A DNA stretch of 64,000 nt from an uncultured Lachnospiraceae bacterium. Its GTDB lineage: Bacteria > Bacillota > Clostridia > Lachnospirales > Lachnospiraceae. The notes under the pieces were generated by a model. It worked only from the letters and a program-made list of their open reading frames with translations. It searched no databases and was not told the origin of the DNA. Made by a program: the position numbers and the translations under genes. Positions 35,181 through 44,062 of this stretch are shown piece by piece. The stretch's first letter is position 1, and each line of letters opens with the position of its first letter. The stretch lies in the NCBI GenBank assembly GCA_902781895.1, contig CACZLA010000007.1:33704-97703 (forward strand), given 5' to 3'.

Positions 35181-36512
35181 TTACTGATAGATGACTACCT
35201 TTGTGCCTGAAGGTATAGTATCGTAAATATATTTAGCATTATTTATATCAAGTCTGATACATCCGTGAGAAGCTGTGATTCCAAGTCTTCCGTCAGTTAT
35301 GATACTCATGCTGTTTGGTGAATAAAGAACTGAATGGAAAAGTATCTCGCCGGTTATCTGTGATGCATACCAGCATGTATAACCCTTCTCTTCACCAAAG
35401 TGCTGTACGTGTGAGCCGATAGTAAATGTACCGTTAGGTGTTGCAACACCGTCTGTACACTGGAATGACTTGATTGTCTGCCAGCTGCCCTGCTTACCCT
35501 GGAAGATGTATACCATATGTGATGAACGATTTACCAGAATAAGATAATTTGTAGCACTTGAATATGCATTTGCCTTCTGTCCCATCGGATCGGCTATACC
35601 ACCGCTTGTTCCGAGGTCATAGGTTGTTCCGTCTGTATCGGTAAACTTACCTGTCTGCATCACTCCGCTCTTATCAAAGTGATACCAGTAACCGTTTATG
35701 CTCTGCCAGTCGTTCCATACCATAGCTCCTGAAGACTTAAGGTAATACCATTTGCCTTCATCCTGAAGCCATCCGATATTCAGTAAGCCGTTTTTGTTCA
35801 TGTTATACCAGTTGCTTCCGTCATGAACCCAGCCTACGCCCATCTCACCGTTATCCTTCATGAAGTACCAGAAGTTTGTACCCTCAGGATTCAGCCAGCC
35901 TGTTGCCATCTGGCCGTTTTTCTTCATATAGTACCACTTATTATTTGACTCAACCCAGCCTGTTGTCATCTGACCGGACTTGTTCATGTAGTACCATGTA
36001 CCTTTATCGTTTACCCAGCCTGTTCCCATTTCACCGGAATCAAGCATATAATACCAGCCGCTTGCGGTCTGAAGCCATCCTGTTGCAAGATAACCATCAT
36101 AGTTGAAATAGTACCATTTTCCGCCAATCTGCTTCCAGTCTACTGCAAAGGAACCGTCAGCGTTCTGATACCACCACTTACCGTTGGTCTGCATCCACTT
36201 GGCAACCTTTGTATCATCTTTCTTCTGATCGTCCTGCTTCTGCTGATCATCCTTTTTCTGCTGATCGTCCTGATTCTGCTGGTCATCCTTATTGTTCTGA
36301 TCATCAGTATTATTCTGACCGTTCTGACCGTTCTGATCATCCTGTCCATTCTGGCCGCCCTGCTGTTCGGTCTGAGAACCACTTTGACCATTGCCATCAT
36401 TTTCGCCTGCCGCATTTACGATAGATGAACCGCAGACAACAAATATAAAGGCCGCAATAACTATCAATAGCCTAAATGCATCAACAAATACATTTGATAC
36501 TTTCTTATTCAT
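35181..36512 (-). CDS. Secreted L,D-transpeptidase (YkuD) with cell-wall-binding repeats
   Basis: The 443-residue protein has a signal peptide (about 1-35), a disordered Gln/Asp/Asn/Lys stretch (DDQQKKDDQQ repeats, about 45-100), about nine W-Y repeats of the choline/cell-wall-binding type (about 105-290), and a C-terminal YkuD domain with the catalytic motif TASHGCIRLD. It should make 3-3 crosslinks in peptidoglycan or attach proteins to it. AAAGGG 7 bases before the ATG supports the start. Confidence 0.93.
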   Translation of the reverse strand: MNKKVSNVFVDAFRLLIVIAAFIFVVCGSSIVNAAGENDGNGQSGSQTEQQGGQNGQDDQNGQNGQNNTDDQNNKDDQQNQDDQQKKDDQQKQDDQKKDDTKVAKWMQTNGKWWYQNADGSFAVDWKQIGGKWYYFNYDGYLATGWLQTASGWYYMLDSGEMGTGWVNDKGTWYYMNKSGQMTTGWVESNNKWYYMKKNGQMATGWLNPEGTNFWYFMKDNGEMGVGWVHDGSNWYNMNKNGLLNIGWLQDEGKWYYLKSSGAMVWNDWQSINGYWYHFDKSGVMQTGKFTDTDGTTYDLGTSGGIADPMGQKANAYSSATNYLILVNRSSHMVYIFQGKQGSWQTIKSFQCTDGVATPNGTFTIGSHVQHFGEEKGYTCWYASQITGEILFHSVLYSPNSMSIITDGRLGITASHGCIRLDINNAKYIYDTIPSGTKVVIYQ

Positions 36513-36592
36513 ATTAGTACCCTTTCTCTTAAATCCCTATCCATAAGGATTTTGAAATAATATGTTAACTAATACTCTCTTATATCTTCGAC

Positions 36593-36620
36593 ATTATAGC
36601 ATAGCATCATCAAAAAACAA
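36593..36620 (-). promoter_or_regulatory. Promoter of the L,D-transpeptidase gene
   Basis: Minus-strand TATAAT (36593-36598) has an upstream TGC giving an extended -10, and a TTGTTT -35 (36615-36620) 16 bases away. The leader contains a small hairpin (AAATCC/GGATTT) just before the ribosome site. Confidence 0.6.
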
Positions 36621-36716
36621 GCCAGAAATGCCCTATTCCAACAAATTTATCAATTATCCACAATCAACCTATAAAAACCATAGATTTATTAACAATAATT
36701 AACAGTACATTTATTT

Positions 36717-37817
36717 TTAATATCCGAAATATTTATCAATTCCGTTTGCGAGACCTGTTGTCATCTTCGTCTGGAAATACGACTGTGCCATCAGGTTATC
36801 CTCTGAAGGATTTGTCATGAAGCCCAGTTCTATAAGCATTGTGGGAACCTTGCTCCAGTTATTTCCGGACATGGTATCTGTTTCCCAGGTACCTCTGTTT
36901 GGAAGTCCGGTTGCCTTACAGTATTCGCTGACCACATCATCCGAGAATTTTCTGCACTGTGTATACATGCTTGAAATATATGGATTGCCCGCCGTTATGC
37001 ATATTCCCATTGCTCCGCTGGCCGTGCTGCTTGAAGTTCCGTCAAAATGGAGTCTTATATAAGCATCTGCATCCGCATTGTTTGCCACCATTGCTCTCTC
37101 TTTGCATGAAATTGCTGTATTATTATCAGTTCTGGTAAGTATTACCTCATAGCCCCTTGACTCAAGCTCGGTCTTCAGAAGGAAAGCCATGGTAAGAGTT
37201 CCCTGATACTCCGGAATCTTCGTGCTTACACCCTGTGTTCCGCCGTTATCCTTAGCCTTTGTCTCAGAGGATCCGGGTCCCAGAGGCTCAACTCCCTTAG
37301 CTACATTTGCGGAATGTCCCGGATCTATAACTATAGTATAGCTTGGTCCACATACAGAACCATCAGGGTTTTTATAACCCTCGATCCATGCCCCGTCTTT
37401 ACCAACGTAGCTCTTATCAACCCATTTTCCTGCGTCCATATATCCTGAGGATTTGAAATGGTACCATTTGCTGTCAATCTTCAGCCATGTTTTTGTGGGA
37501 TACCATGCTGCCGACTGAAACCACCAGCCCACTGAATCCTGCTGCCAGGTTGCATTCCAGGTAGCATCATACCACCCGGATGCATCAAGCCAGCATCCGT
37601 CGATATATTCTTCCTTTGCATAGCTTCCGTCTTCAAAACGGTACCACCAGCGATGATCCTTCTCTTCTATCCAGCCTGTCTTTTTTTCCGTTTCCTTGGT
37701 CTCAGCAGCCTTTTTTTCATCCGCAAATGTATCTATCCCCGTGATTCCAAGAGAAGCAAGAGCAAATAAAACTGCCAGAACAATCGATATCAGTTTTCTT
37801 TTCCTATTTAATACCAT
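36717..37817 (-). CDS. Secreted N-acetylmuramoyl-L-alanine amidase with cell-wall-binding repeats
   Basis: This 366-residue protein has a signal peptide (1-32), three to four W-Y repeats (about 48-155) and an amidase_3 domain (about 165-365). Zinc ligands appear in VIDPGHSAN (His), a Glu in IPEYQG and RLHFDG (His), with the catalytic Glu in LIELGFMTN. It should cut the bond between muramic acid and the peptide stem. The repeat and catalytic order is reversed relative to many LytC proteins. AAAGGA 8 bases before the ATG supports the start. It follows the GGDEF receptor gene by 14 bp, so they probably share a transcript. Confidence 0.93.
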   Translation of the reverse strand: MVLNRKRKLISIVLAVLFALASLGITGIDTFADEKKAAETKETEKKTGWIEEKDHRWWYRFEDGSYAKEEYIDGCWLDASGWYDATWNATWQQDSVGWWFQSAAWYPTKTWLKIDSKWYHFKSSGYMDAGKWVDKSYVGKDGAWIEGYKNPDGSVCGPSYTIVIDPGHSANVAKGVEPLGPGSSETKAKDNGGTQGVSTKIPEYQGTLTMAFLLKTELESRGYEVILTRTDNNTAISCKERAMVANNADADAYIRLHFDGTSSSTASGAMGICITAGNPYISSMYTQCRKFSDDVVSEYCKATGLPNRGTWETDTMSGNNWSKVPTMLIELGFMTNPSEDNLMAQSYFQTKMTTGLANGIDKYFGY

Positions 37818-37831
37818 TTTAGATATCCTTT

Positions 37832-40800
37832 CTATCCAACCTCTTCTATCTCAAATAATACTTTATATTCCTTATGCCCGTCCTGCTCGTCCCAGCCTGT
37901 CATAAGTCTGTCGGCGACATCCTCATATTTGTCATCCTTGCAGCCTACACAGAGAACATAGAAGCTGTCCGAATATCTGCAGACAACATCATTTTTCTTC
38001 AGATTTACGATAAGATAATCTTCAAAGCTGTCCTGAATCTCATCCGGAATATCTCCGCCGTCTTCCCTTTCCAGGGTAAATCTGAGGAAGCCCGTGTTCG
38101 TATTGCTCTGCTTGTCATTACGATTCAGGAACTTATATACAACCTGAAGCTTATCGAAGCTTACAAGATATGCACCCTTTCCTTCGTTTCTTTCGCCGAT
38201 GATCTGCTTTATCTGTTTCAGATTATTCTTTTCTTTTCCGGCTGACTCCTGTTCAACCTCTCCACCGCTCTTCTGGTAGAAAGAATAACCATGCTTTCCA
38301 TTTTGCTTTACTACATAAAGTGCTTTGTCTGCCTTCTTAGAAAGCTCTTCAAATTCTGTTCCCTCCGACGGAACCCTAACGGCACCTATGGATACTCCGA
38401 GAGGTATGTTCATATCCTCTCCCATATATTCCTTTGCCGAAACAACCATTTCCCTGTTTAAGAATTTGGTCAGCTTATCAACCTCCTGTTCATCTATAGT
38501 ATTCTTCAGGAAGCCGATAAATTCGTCACCACCTATACGACCTGCTATATCGTCCTTATGCATACCCTCTTTTATCAGCTCTGCAAATCTTATCAGGATG
38601 CGGTCTCCCATATCATGTCCATAGATATCATTTACCAGCTTAAAGCTGTCAAGGTCTATCATCATGAGAATTCCGGTCTCAGAATCGCAAGTTGTTTCCA
38701 GAGTTCTGTGAGAACCGGTCTTATTCAGAAGTCCCGTCATTGCATCAGTGGTAACCTCTTTCTGAAGACCTCTTACACTTGCAGTTCTTTTTCTTATCTC
38801 AACAAACAGCCAGCCAATATAAAGGACAACCAGAGCAAGGACCAATACCAGATATACACGGAAATAGGTCTTCTCGTACATCATGGCTTCCTTCCTTACT
38901 TTAACTACAACCTCATTCTCCGGCTCCCAGGTCAGTTCATCCAGAATACTGATATGGAATCTATAATCACCCTTTGGAAGATCCGTAAATACAAGAGGTG
39001 AAATAGTACTCTGTGTACACAGATTTCCTTCATCCGGAAAACCTTCCAGATGGTAATAGACCAAAGGATTTGACATAGCATAATTATTGATGGCTATATT
39101 AAACTCTATACGTCCATTGGTTGCGGGGATTACAAACTCTCCGTTTTTCTCGGTTACCTCTCCCTCGGGATAGGTTATGGATTTGAGATGAGGCTGAAAT
39201 GGTTTCACATCCCTTTCATAGTCTTTGGTAGTTATTTTCCTTACACCATCTATACAGCAAAGATACAGGTTATCTCCATCAAGTACGTTCCAGGAGTTTG
39301 CCGTAAATGTAGATGAAAAGCCCCATCTGTAATCCAGAAGAGTGAAAGTATAATCATTCTCATCACTAAGCAGATCGTTTTCGTCTACTATATACATTCC
39401 TGCACTTGATGTAATCCAGCATTTTCCGTCATCGGATATCTTAATATCGTAATTATTCGAATATGGAAAGTTCTTTAAATACTTCAGCTCAGTACCGTTA
39501 TCATAGTAGATTGAATTACTGGTAACATAAAGATAGCCTCCGGTACATTTTACAATCCTGAGGATAACAGAGGAACTCATGCCTTCTGCCTCGCCTATAT
39601 GTCCTACCACCTTATCATCTTTTATAATATAGATACCGTCTCCGTCTGAACCGGCAAGTATAGCTCCATCCTCACGTTCAACCATGGAAAGGATATATCT
39701 GTTATTAAGTCCATCCTTTTCTCCTATGGTTGAAACGATCTTTCCATCCTTTATATATGTAAGTCCTATGTTACTTGCAACAAGGATCCTGCCATCCGAA
39801 AGCTCCATAGCCGCCCTGCACCTGCCACCGAGATTCACTCCGGCTTCTTCATTGAAATAAGTAACATTTTCATTCTTATCTACACATATCAGACCCTTTT
39901 CCGCATAAGTACTGAACCAGATATTTCCTTTGGAATCAGCAAATATATTTCTGATACGGTTTTTATCCAGAATACTTGAATAGCTCTTTTTTATCTCTCT
40001 GTTAGTTTTGAGATTTATAACCTGCAGGCCGTTGTCAGAGCCTATGAACAGTTCATCTCCGACCTTTTCCACAGAATTAACGATGCCTGTATCAAGTCCC
40101 GCCCTTCTTGTCAGATTGGCAAAAGGGGTCTTTGAATATTTCATAAGACCGTGCTTCGTTGAAGCAAACCATATATTTCCCTGGTAATCTATACAAACAT
40201 CACTGACTGCACCATTAAAGTCAGAGTGCGACATATCTATGGATTTATAGGTTTTTGCATCCAGAAATCCGAGACCGTTTTCACAGCATACGAAAAATCC
40301 GCCATCATCCGGGCTGTATTCCATTACATTAAAGAAGTTGAAATCGGGGATCTCAAAATTACCGACGTATTTCAGCTTGTCATTTTTTATTTCATATCTG
40401 TCTACTATGTTTGTACTGGTTCCGCAAAGAATCTCTTTTCCGGAATATGACACCTCTCTGTAATAAACGCTCTCGTCTCTGTTAAATGTTACTGAATCCA
40501 TGAGCATGTCATTTTTAATAAGAAACAGAGTTCCGCCATTTGTTATTCCGACTACTCCGCCATCCTCTAAAGTCTCAAAGGACTGTACGTATTTTATATC
40601 ATCCCATTCGCTGTAGGTTTTAACCACACCATCAGGTGATATCTTCGAAACGGAAAGAACCGTACCTATATACATATTTCCGTCAATATCCTCGCCTATC
40701 TCTCTGATGGAGTTGGCCTCGAGTCCATTTGATGTATCATAAAATGTTTTCTCTCCGGTTACGGTATCGTAGCAGCAGGCTCCGCTCTCGTTTGTACCTA

Positions 40801-41764
40801 TCCAGAGTCTTTCCTGTGAATCAAGGACCAGAGTCATTACCGTTTTGATACGATCATCCAGAGCGATCTCTTCAAAGGTAACTCCATCATATTTATAAAG
40901 ACCGGAATAGGTTCCTACCCAGATATAACCATCTTTAGTCTGCTCAACCGCATTTACTTCTGCAGTCAGAGCTCCATCCTTCGGACCATAGGTGATGGTC
41001 TCATAATCAGACTGATAGCTCTTCTTATCCTTCTTTTCTTCGCTATTTCCATCAGCATGAACCACGCTGTGCTGGAAAACTGCCATTCCCAGAGAAACTG
41101 CAAACAGAACCAGCACCGCTGAAAGTCCGGTACCGGCAGTTTTCTTTTTCTTCTTGTTCTTATTACCGCCTCGCTTAAGAAACAATTTCTCTTCTAAATG
41201 GATAAATAAAAGCGCAACGGCCATGGTAAAGACCTTATCGGGAACATCAACAAAAGCCTCTGCGGCAAATACATTGAACTTGGAATCCTGGAAATAATGA
41301 TAGAGCATATTATAGAGTGCATCACCCCAGTTATTTCCGGTATATCCGTTATTAACTACAGAATTTATGGGAATACAGACAAATGTTGTCATGAGACCGG
41401 CAAGAATCGCCAGAGAAACTATAGCAAGCTTGTCACGCTGCTTACGCGGGAAAAGGAGTCCTATGAGGAAACCAACCATTCCGCCCACACTTATATAATA
41501 GGGAGAAACGCCATATGAAAACATGGAAATTGTCGGACCGATACAGCCAATAAACATACCTGCCAGAGGGCCGAACTGAATAGCCACCATCATAGTACCA
41601 ACGGTGTCAAACCATATAGGAAAGTTACAGCTGTTGGCCAGCTTTCCGCCAACAACATTAATACCAACAGCAAAAAGCATAGTAATTATGCTATATGCGT
41701 TTATTTTGAATAGAGTTATTTCTCTCAAATACGCGCTTATTTTGCTTTCTTTTCTTTCCTTCAT
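37832..41764 (-). CDS. Large membrane receptor: ECF-like membrane domain, beta-propeller, Y_Y_Y, GGDEF, degenerate second GGDEF
   Basis: This 1310-residue protein has an N-terminal block of about six helices resembling ECF-transporter S-components (1-200), another helix near 215-235, a long outside region of two-component-type propeller repeats (about 260-830), a Y_Y_Y-like beta domain (about 860-960), a membrane helix (about 965-990) and cytosolic domains. The first GGDEF domain (about 1005-1165) has an intact RIGGDEF motif (38519-38533), so it should make c-di-GMP. The product-inhibition I-site RxxD reads HKDD. A second C-terminal domain (about 1182-1310) aligns with GGDEF but carries SDSFY in place of GGDEF. 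This architecture matches hybrid receptors that sense wall or sugar signals; the c-di-GMP riboswitch at 55.5 kb gives it a plausible local target. Confidence 0.91.
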   Translation of the reverse strand: MKERKESKISAYLREITLFKINAYSIITMLFAVGINVVGGKLANSCNFPIWFDTVGTMMVAIQFGPLAGMFIGCIGPTISMFSYGVSPYYISVGGMVGFLIGLLFPRKQRDKLAIVSLAILAGLMTTFVCIPINSVVNNGYTGNNWGDALYNMLYHYFQDSKFNVFAAEAFVDVPDKVFTMAVALLFIHLEEKLFLKRGGNKNKKKKKTAGTGLSAVLVLFAVSLGMAVFQHSVVHADGNSEEKKDKKSYQSDYETITYGPKDGALTAEVNAVEQTKDGYIWVGTYSGLYKYDGVTFEEIALDDRIKTVMTLVLDSQERLWIGTNESGACCYDTVTGEKTFYDTSNGLEANSIREIGEDIDGNMYIGTVLSVSKISPDGVVKTYSEWDDIKYVQSFETLEDGGVVGITNGGTLFLIKNDMLMDSVTFNRDESVYYREVSYSGKEILCGTSTNIVDRYEIKNDKLKYVGNFEIPDFNFFNVMEYSPDDGGFFVCCENGLGFLDAKTYKSIDMSHSDFNGAVSDVCIDYQGNIWFASTKHGLMKYSKTPFANLTRRAGLDTGIVNSVEKVGDELFIGSDNGLQVINLKTNREIKKSYSSILDKNRIRNIFADSKGNIWFSTYAEKGLICVDKNENVTYFNEEAGVNLGGRCRAAMELSDGRILVASNIGLTYIKDGKIVSTIGEKDGLNNRYILSMVEREDGAILAGSDGDGIYIIKDDKVVGHIGEAEGMSSSVILRIVKCTGGYLYVTSNSIYYDNGTELKYLKNFPYSNNYDIKISDDGKCWITSSAGMYIVDENDLLSDENDYTFTLLDYRWGFSSTFTANSWNVLDGDNLYLCCIDGVRKITTKDYERDVKPFQPHLKSITYPEGEVTEKNGEFVIPATNGRIEFNIAINNYAMSNPLVYYHLEGFPDEGNLCTQSTISPLVFTDLPKGDYRFHISILDELTWEPENEVVVKVRKEAMMYEKTYFRVYLVLVLALVVLYIGWLFVEIRKRTASVRGLQKEVTTDAMTGLLNKTGSHRTLETTCDSETGILMMIDLDSFKLVNDIYGHDMGDRILIRFAELIKEGMHKDDIAGRIGGDEFIGFLKNTIDEQEVDKLTKFLNREMVVSAKEYMGEDMNIPLGVSIGAVRVPSEGTEFEELSKKADKALYVVKQNGKHGYSFYQKSGGEVEQESAGKEKNNLKQIKQIIGERNEGKGAYLVSFDKLQVVYKFLNRNDKQSNTNTGFLRFTLEREDGGDIPDEIQDSFEDYLIVNLKKNDVVCRYSDSFYVLCVGCKDDKYEDVADRLMTGWDEQDGHKEYKVLFEIEEVG

Positions 41765-41885
41765 TAAAATGGGCTCCCACTAAAACTAAACAAATGTGCA
41801 TACCATTCTTATCATACCATATCTTGACATAATAAACCATAGTTATGATATACTGACCTTTGCAGCGGATAAAGCAATAAAAAAA

Positions 41886-41959
41886 TCGGTGCGACAGGAT
41901 TTGAACCTGCGACCCCTGCGTCCCTAACACAGTGCTCTACCAAGCTGAGCCACGCACCG
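41886..41959 (-). tRNA. tRNA-Pro(AGG)
   Basis: The minus strand folds as a tRNA: acceptor CGGTGCG/CGCACCG with discriminator A, D-loop AGCTTGGTAGAGC, anticodon loop TTAGGGA (anticodon AGG, reads CCU) and T-loop GGTTCAAATCC. CCA is not encoded. A run of seven T follows on the minus strand. Confidence 0.94.
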
Positions 41960-42033
41960 ATCATCGGCTTACACTTTAATAAGCCTTTGAGCATGTGCAA
42001 TTGTAACACGATATTAAAATATAAACAAGTAGA

Positions 42034-42077
42034 AAATAAACCTGTATAAATAGTAAAAAATAAACTTGTAAATATAG
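42034..42077 (+). repeat. A/T-rich direct repeats upstream of the 42-kb L,D-transpeptidase-like gene
   Basis: Two near-identical 20-mers, AAATAAACCTGTATAAATAG and AAATAAACTTGTAAATATAG, lie 24 bases apart; a weaker third copy lies just upstream. They end 12 bp before the start codon. The rest of 41765-42089 holds the tRNA-Pro and no other gene. I see no clean promoter. Confidence 0.5.
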
Positions 42078-42089
42078 AAAGAGAAAACT

Positions 42090-43271
42090 ATGTATAAGCA
42101 TTCGAAAAAAAATATGAAATCTCGCATTTTCCGTATTATCATTGCGGGACTGCTCCTGGGTTCTCTGACACTCACAGCTCCTGCTGAGGTACGGGCTGAA
42201 GGCGAAAGCAAAACTCAGGAAGCTCAGTCCAATAATAACGCTGAAAATAAAGAGGGTGAAACATCCGATACAAATAAAGAAAAAAATGATGATACCGAAA
42301 AAAAGGAAAAGGCAGGTACCGGAAAATGGGTAGAGTCCTCAGGAAGATGGTGGTACGACAACGGTGACGGTACCTATGCCAAAAATGAGTATATAGACGG
42401 CTACTGGCTGGACGGCAGTGGCTGGTATGCCCCATCCTGGTATGGTTCATGGAAATCAAATGCAGCAGGATGGTGGTTCGAGTCCTCAGGATGGTATCCG
42501 AAAAACGACTGGCTGAAGATAGATCACAACTGGTACTATTTCACCTCTTCAGGATATATGGTTTCAAAGGACTGGGTAAAATATAACGGCGGGTGGTACT
42601 ATTTCTATGAAAACGGAACCATGGCCGTATCAACAACCATAGATGGATATGAAATAGATGCATCCGGAAGATGGGAGGATAAAACACCTGTGAAGGATCT
42701 GATAGCAAACAGTGAAACTGCAAAGAAGACATCCCAGATAGTTCTGGTAAACGACCACGAGCTGACTCTCTGGGAGAAACAGTCGGACGGAACATGGAAA
42801 GGTTCCGAGCCCATGTACTGCGGATACGGACTGAATGGATTCATCGATCCCGAGTCAAGAAGGATGGGCAGCAAGACAACCCCAAAGGGTTCATACGAAC
42901 TCACATATGCTTTCGGAAAAGCCGAAAACCCGGGAACTAAAATGTCCTACTATCCCATAACTCCGTATTCATACCTTTCCTCTGAGAAGGATACCTACAA
43001 TCAGTGGGTTGAAAGCACAACAAAGGTTACCGGCGAACATCTGATAGATTATTATCAATACAAATATGCCGTGAATATCGGTTTCAATATAAACCCGACA
43101 GTTTACGGACGTGGTGCCGGTATATTCCTTCACTGCAAGAGCTATAACTCCTGGAATACAGCCGGATGTGTCAGTCTTGAAGAGAGTAATATGGTATGGG
43201 TTCTGAAACAGCTCAAAAACGGAGCTTATATGATAATCGTAAGTGATAAATCAGAAATCCGCAGCTACTAA
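42090..43271 (+). CDS. Secreted cell-wall-binding protein with L,D-transpeptidase-like domain
   Basis: The 393-residue protein has a signal peptide (1-36), an acidic/Lys-rich disordered stretch, four W-Y repeats (about 75-200) and a C-terminal domain (about 215-390) with GIFLHCKSY and WNTAGCVSLEE. The His and Ser/Gly-Cys arrangement fits the YkuD fold (HxnSxGCV), though it is more distant from the usual form than the 35-kb enzyme. It is one of only two plus-strand genes and stands alone, ending in its own terminator. Likely a crosslinking enzyme of the wall, or a carboxypeptidase-like relative. Confidence 0.87.
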   Translation: MYKHSKKNMKSRIFRIIIAGLLLGSLTLTAPAEVRAEGESKTQEAQSNNNAENKEGETSDTNKEKNDDTEKKEKAGTGKWVESSGRWWYDNGDGTYAKNEYIDGYWLDGSGWYAPSWYGSWKSNAAGWWFESSGWYPKNDWLKIDHNWYYFTSSGYMVSKDWVKYNGGWYYFYENGTMAVSTTIDGYEIDASGRWEDKTPVKDLIANSETAKKTSQIVLVNDHELTLWEKQSDGTWKGSEPMYCGYGLNGFIDPESRRMGSKTTPKGSYELTYAFGKAENPGTKMSYYPITPYSYLSSEKDTYNQWVESTTKVTGEHLIDYYQYKYAVNIGFNINPTVYGRGAGIFLHCKSYNSWNTAGCVSLEESNMVWVLKQLKNGAYMIIVSDKSEIRSY

Positions 43272-43286
43272 AAGCTGCGGATTTTT
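43255..43286 (+). terminator. Intrinsic terminator between convergent genes
   Basis: A 12-bp perfect stem (AAATCCGCAGCT/AGCTGCGGATTT) with a 6-nt loop and T6 overlaps the stop codon of the plus-strand gene. Its mirror A-run also gives partial function for the minus-strand tsaE gene. Confidence 0.9.
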
Positions 43287-43295
43287 TGACATACT

Positions 43296-43727
43296 TTACT
43301 GGTTATTAACAACTATTCTCCTGTAATCGAAACCTTTTTCAACATCCTTTTCTATGGTTATATGGACTGCATCCCGGGGAATGATCTCTTCTATAAGCTC
43401 TGCCCATTCGATAAGTGTCACACCGTCGCCTCCGGCATATTCATAGAAACCGGTCTCTTCCATTTCATCAATATCACCAACTCTGTATACGTCATAATGA
43501 TAAAGGGGAAGCCTGCCCTCATGATATTCCTGAAGTATGGTAAATGTAGGACTGGACATAGGTTCTGTTATTCCCACGCCCGCTCCGAAGCCCTGAGCAA
43601 AAACAGTCTTTCCCACGCCAAGATCACCGCTCAGACAGTAGACCTGTCCCGGAGCTGCCTTTTCTCCCATTTTCTTTGCAAATTCGTATGTATCCTCTCT
43701 GCTGAGGCTTTCAAACACCTGTTCCAC
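43296..43727 (-). CDS. tsaE: tRNA threonylcarbamoyladenosine synthesis ATPase TsaE
   Basis: This 143-residue protein has Walker A LSGDLGVGKTVFAQG, the family switch-type MSSPTFTILQEY and HYDVYRV motifs and a C-terminal WAELIEEIIP. It is the ATPase partner of TsaB/TsaD for the t6A base in tRNA. The start is a GTG with AAAAGGA about 10 bases upstream; the only closer ATG is followed at once by a stop codon. It stands apart from tsaB/tsaD in this window. Confidence 0.94.
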   Translation of the reverse strand: MEQVFESLSREDTYEFAKKMGEKAAPGQVYCLSGDLGVGKTVFAQGFGAGVGITEPMSSPTFTILQEYHEGRLPLYHYDVYRVGDIDEMEETGFYEYAGGDGVTLIEWAELIEEIIPRDAVHITIEKDVEKGFDYRRIVVNNQ

Positions 43728-43762
43728 TGATTACATTTCCTTTTCTGATGACACAATAATAT

Positions 43763-43795
43763 TGTCATTCTGAGGGCTTTAGCCCGAAGAATCTT
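43763..43795. repeat. Dispersed intergenic repeat (TCATTCTGAG family)
   Basis: TGTCATTCTGAGGGCTTTAG continues into CCCGAAGAATCTT, with a small inner hairpin (GGGCT/AGCCC). It is one of four related copies in this window. Confidence 0.75.
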
Positions 43796-43842
43796 ATTTA
43801 TTAATCAATTACACTACCATAATAAAACTCATTTATATTATA

Positions 43843-43930
43843 TGTAAAGAATAAAGTTATTATATTCATGTAAAGAATATTGTTGCTATATGCATGTAAA
43901 GAAATATTTCTGTTTATATTTAAAGAAAGT
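43843..43930 (+). repeat. Four tandem ~26-bp direct repeats upstream of the MATE promoter
   Basis: The word TGTAAAGAA (last copy TTTAAAGAA) starts at 43843, 43869, 43895 and 43919, giving a regular 24-26 bp spacing, about two and a half helical turns. The array ends 13 bp before the -35 box of the MATE gene. The position suits an activator or repressor binding array. Confidence 0.65.
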
Positions 43931-43940
43931 CTGCTATAAC

Positions 43941-43969
43941 TTGAACATATCTCTCTATTCATATATAAT
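43941..43969 (+). promoter_or_regulatory. Promoter of the MATE gene
   Basis: TTGAAC (43941-43946) and TATAAT (43964-43969) stand exactly 17 bases apart. Transcription would start about 87 bases before the MATE start codon. The leader has two inverted repeats (CGGAA-GA-TTCCG and AAAACCA/TGGTTTT). Confidence 0.8.
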
Positions 43970-44062
43970 GTGGCATTGACACAACTAACATGTCGGAAGA
44001 TTCCGATAAAACCACTTTCGTTGGATGGTTTTCGAAAACAATAATTACACAGGAATAAAACT

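Noticed and set aside
41823-41850. Plus-strand TTGACA...TATACT promoter
   Set aside because: It would transcribe against the tRNA-Pro before reaching the gene at 42090, and spacing to a good -10 is not ideal; judged a chance match.
43843-43930. Regular ~26-bp repeats as a CRISPR array
   Set aside because: The shared word is only about 9 bases, the sequence between is not spacer-like, and no cas genes are present. A promoter-linked repeat is the better reading.
43976-44062. Guanidine riboswitch (mini-ykkC) in the MATE leader
   Set aside because: Two hairpins are present but neither loop has the ACGR motif needed for that class.
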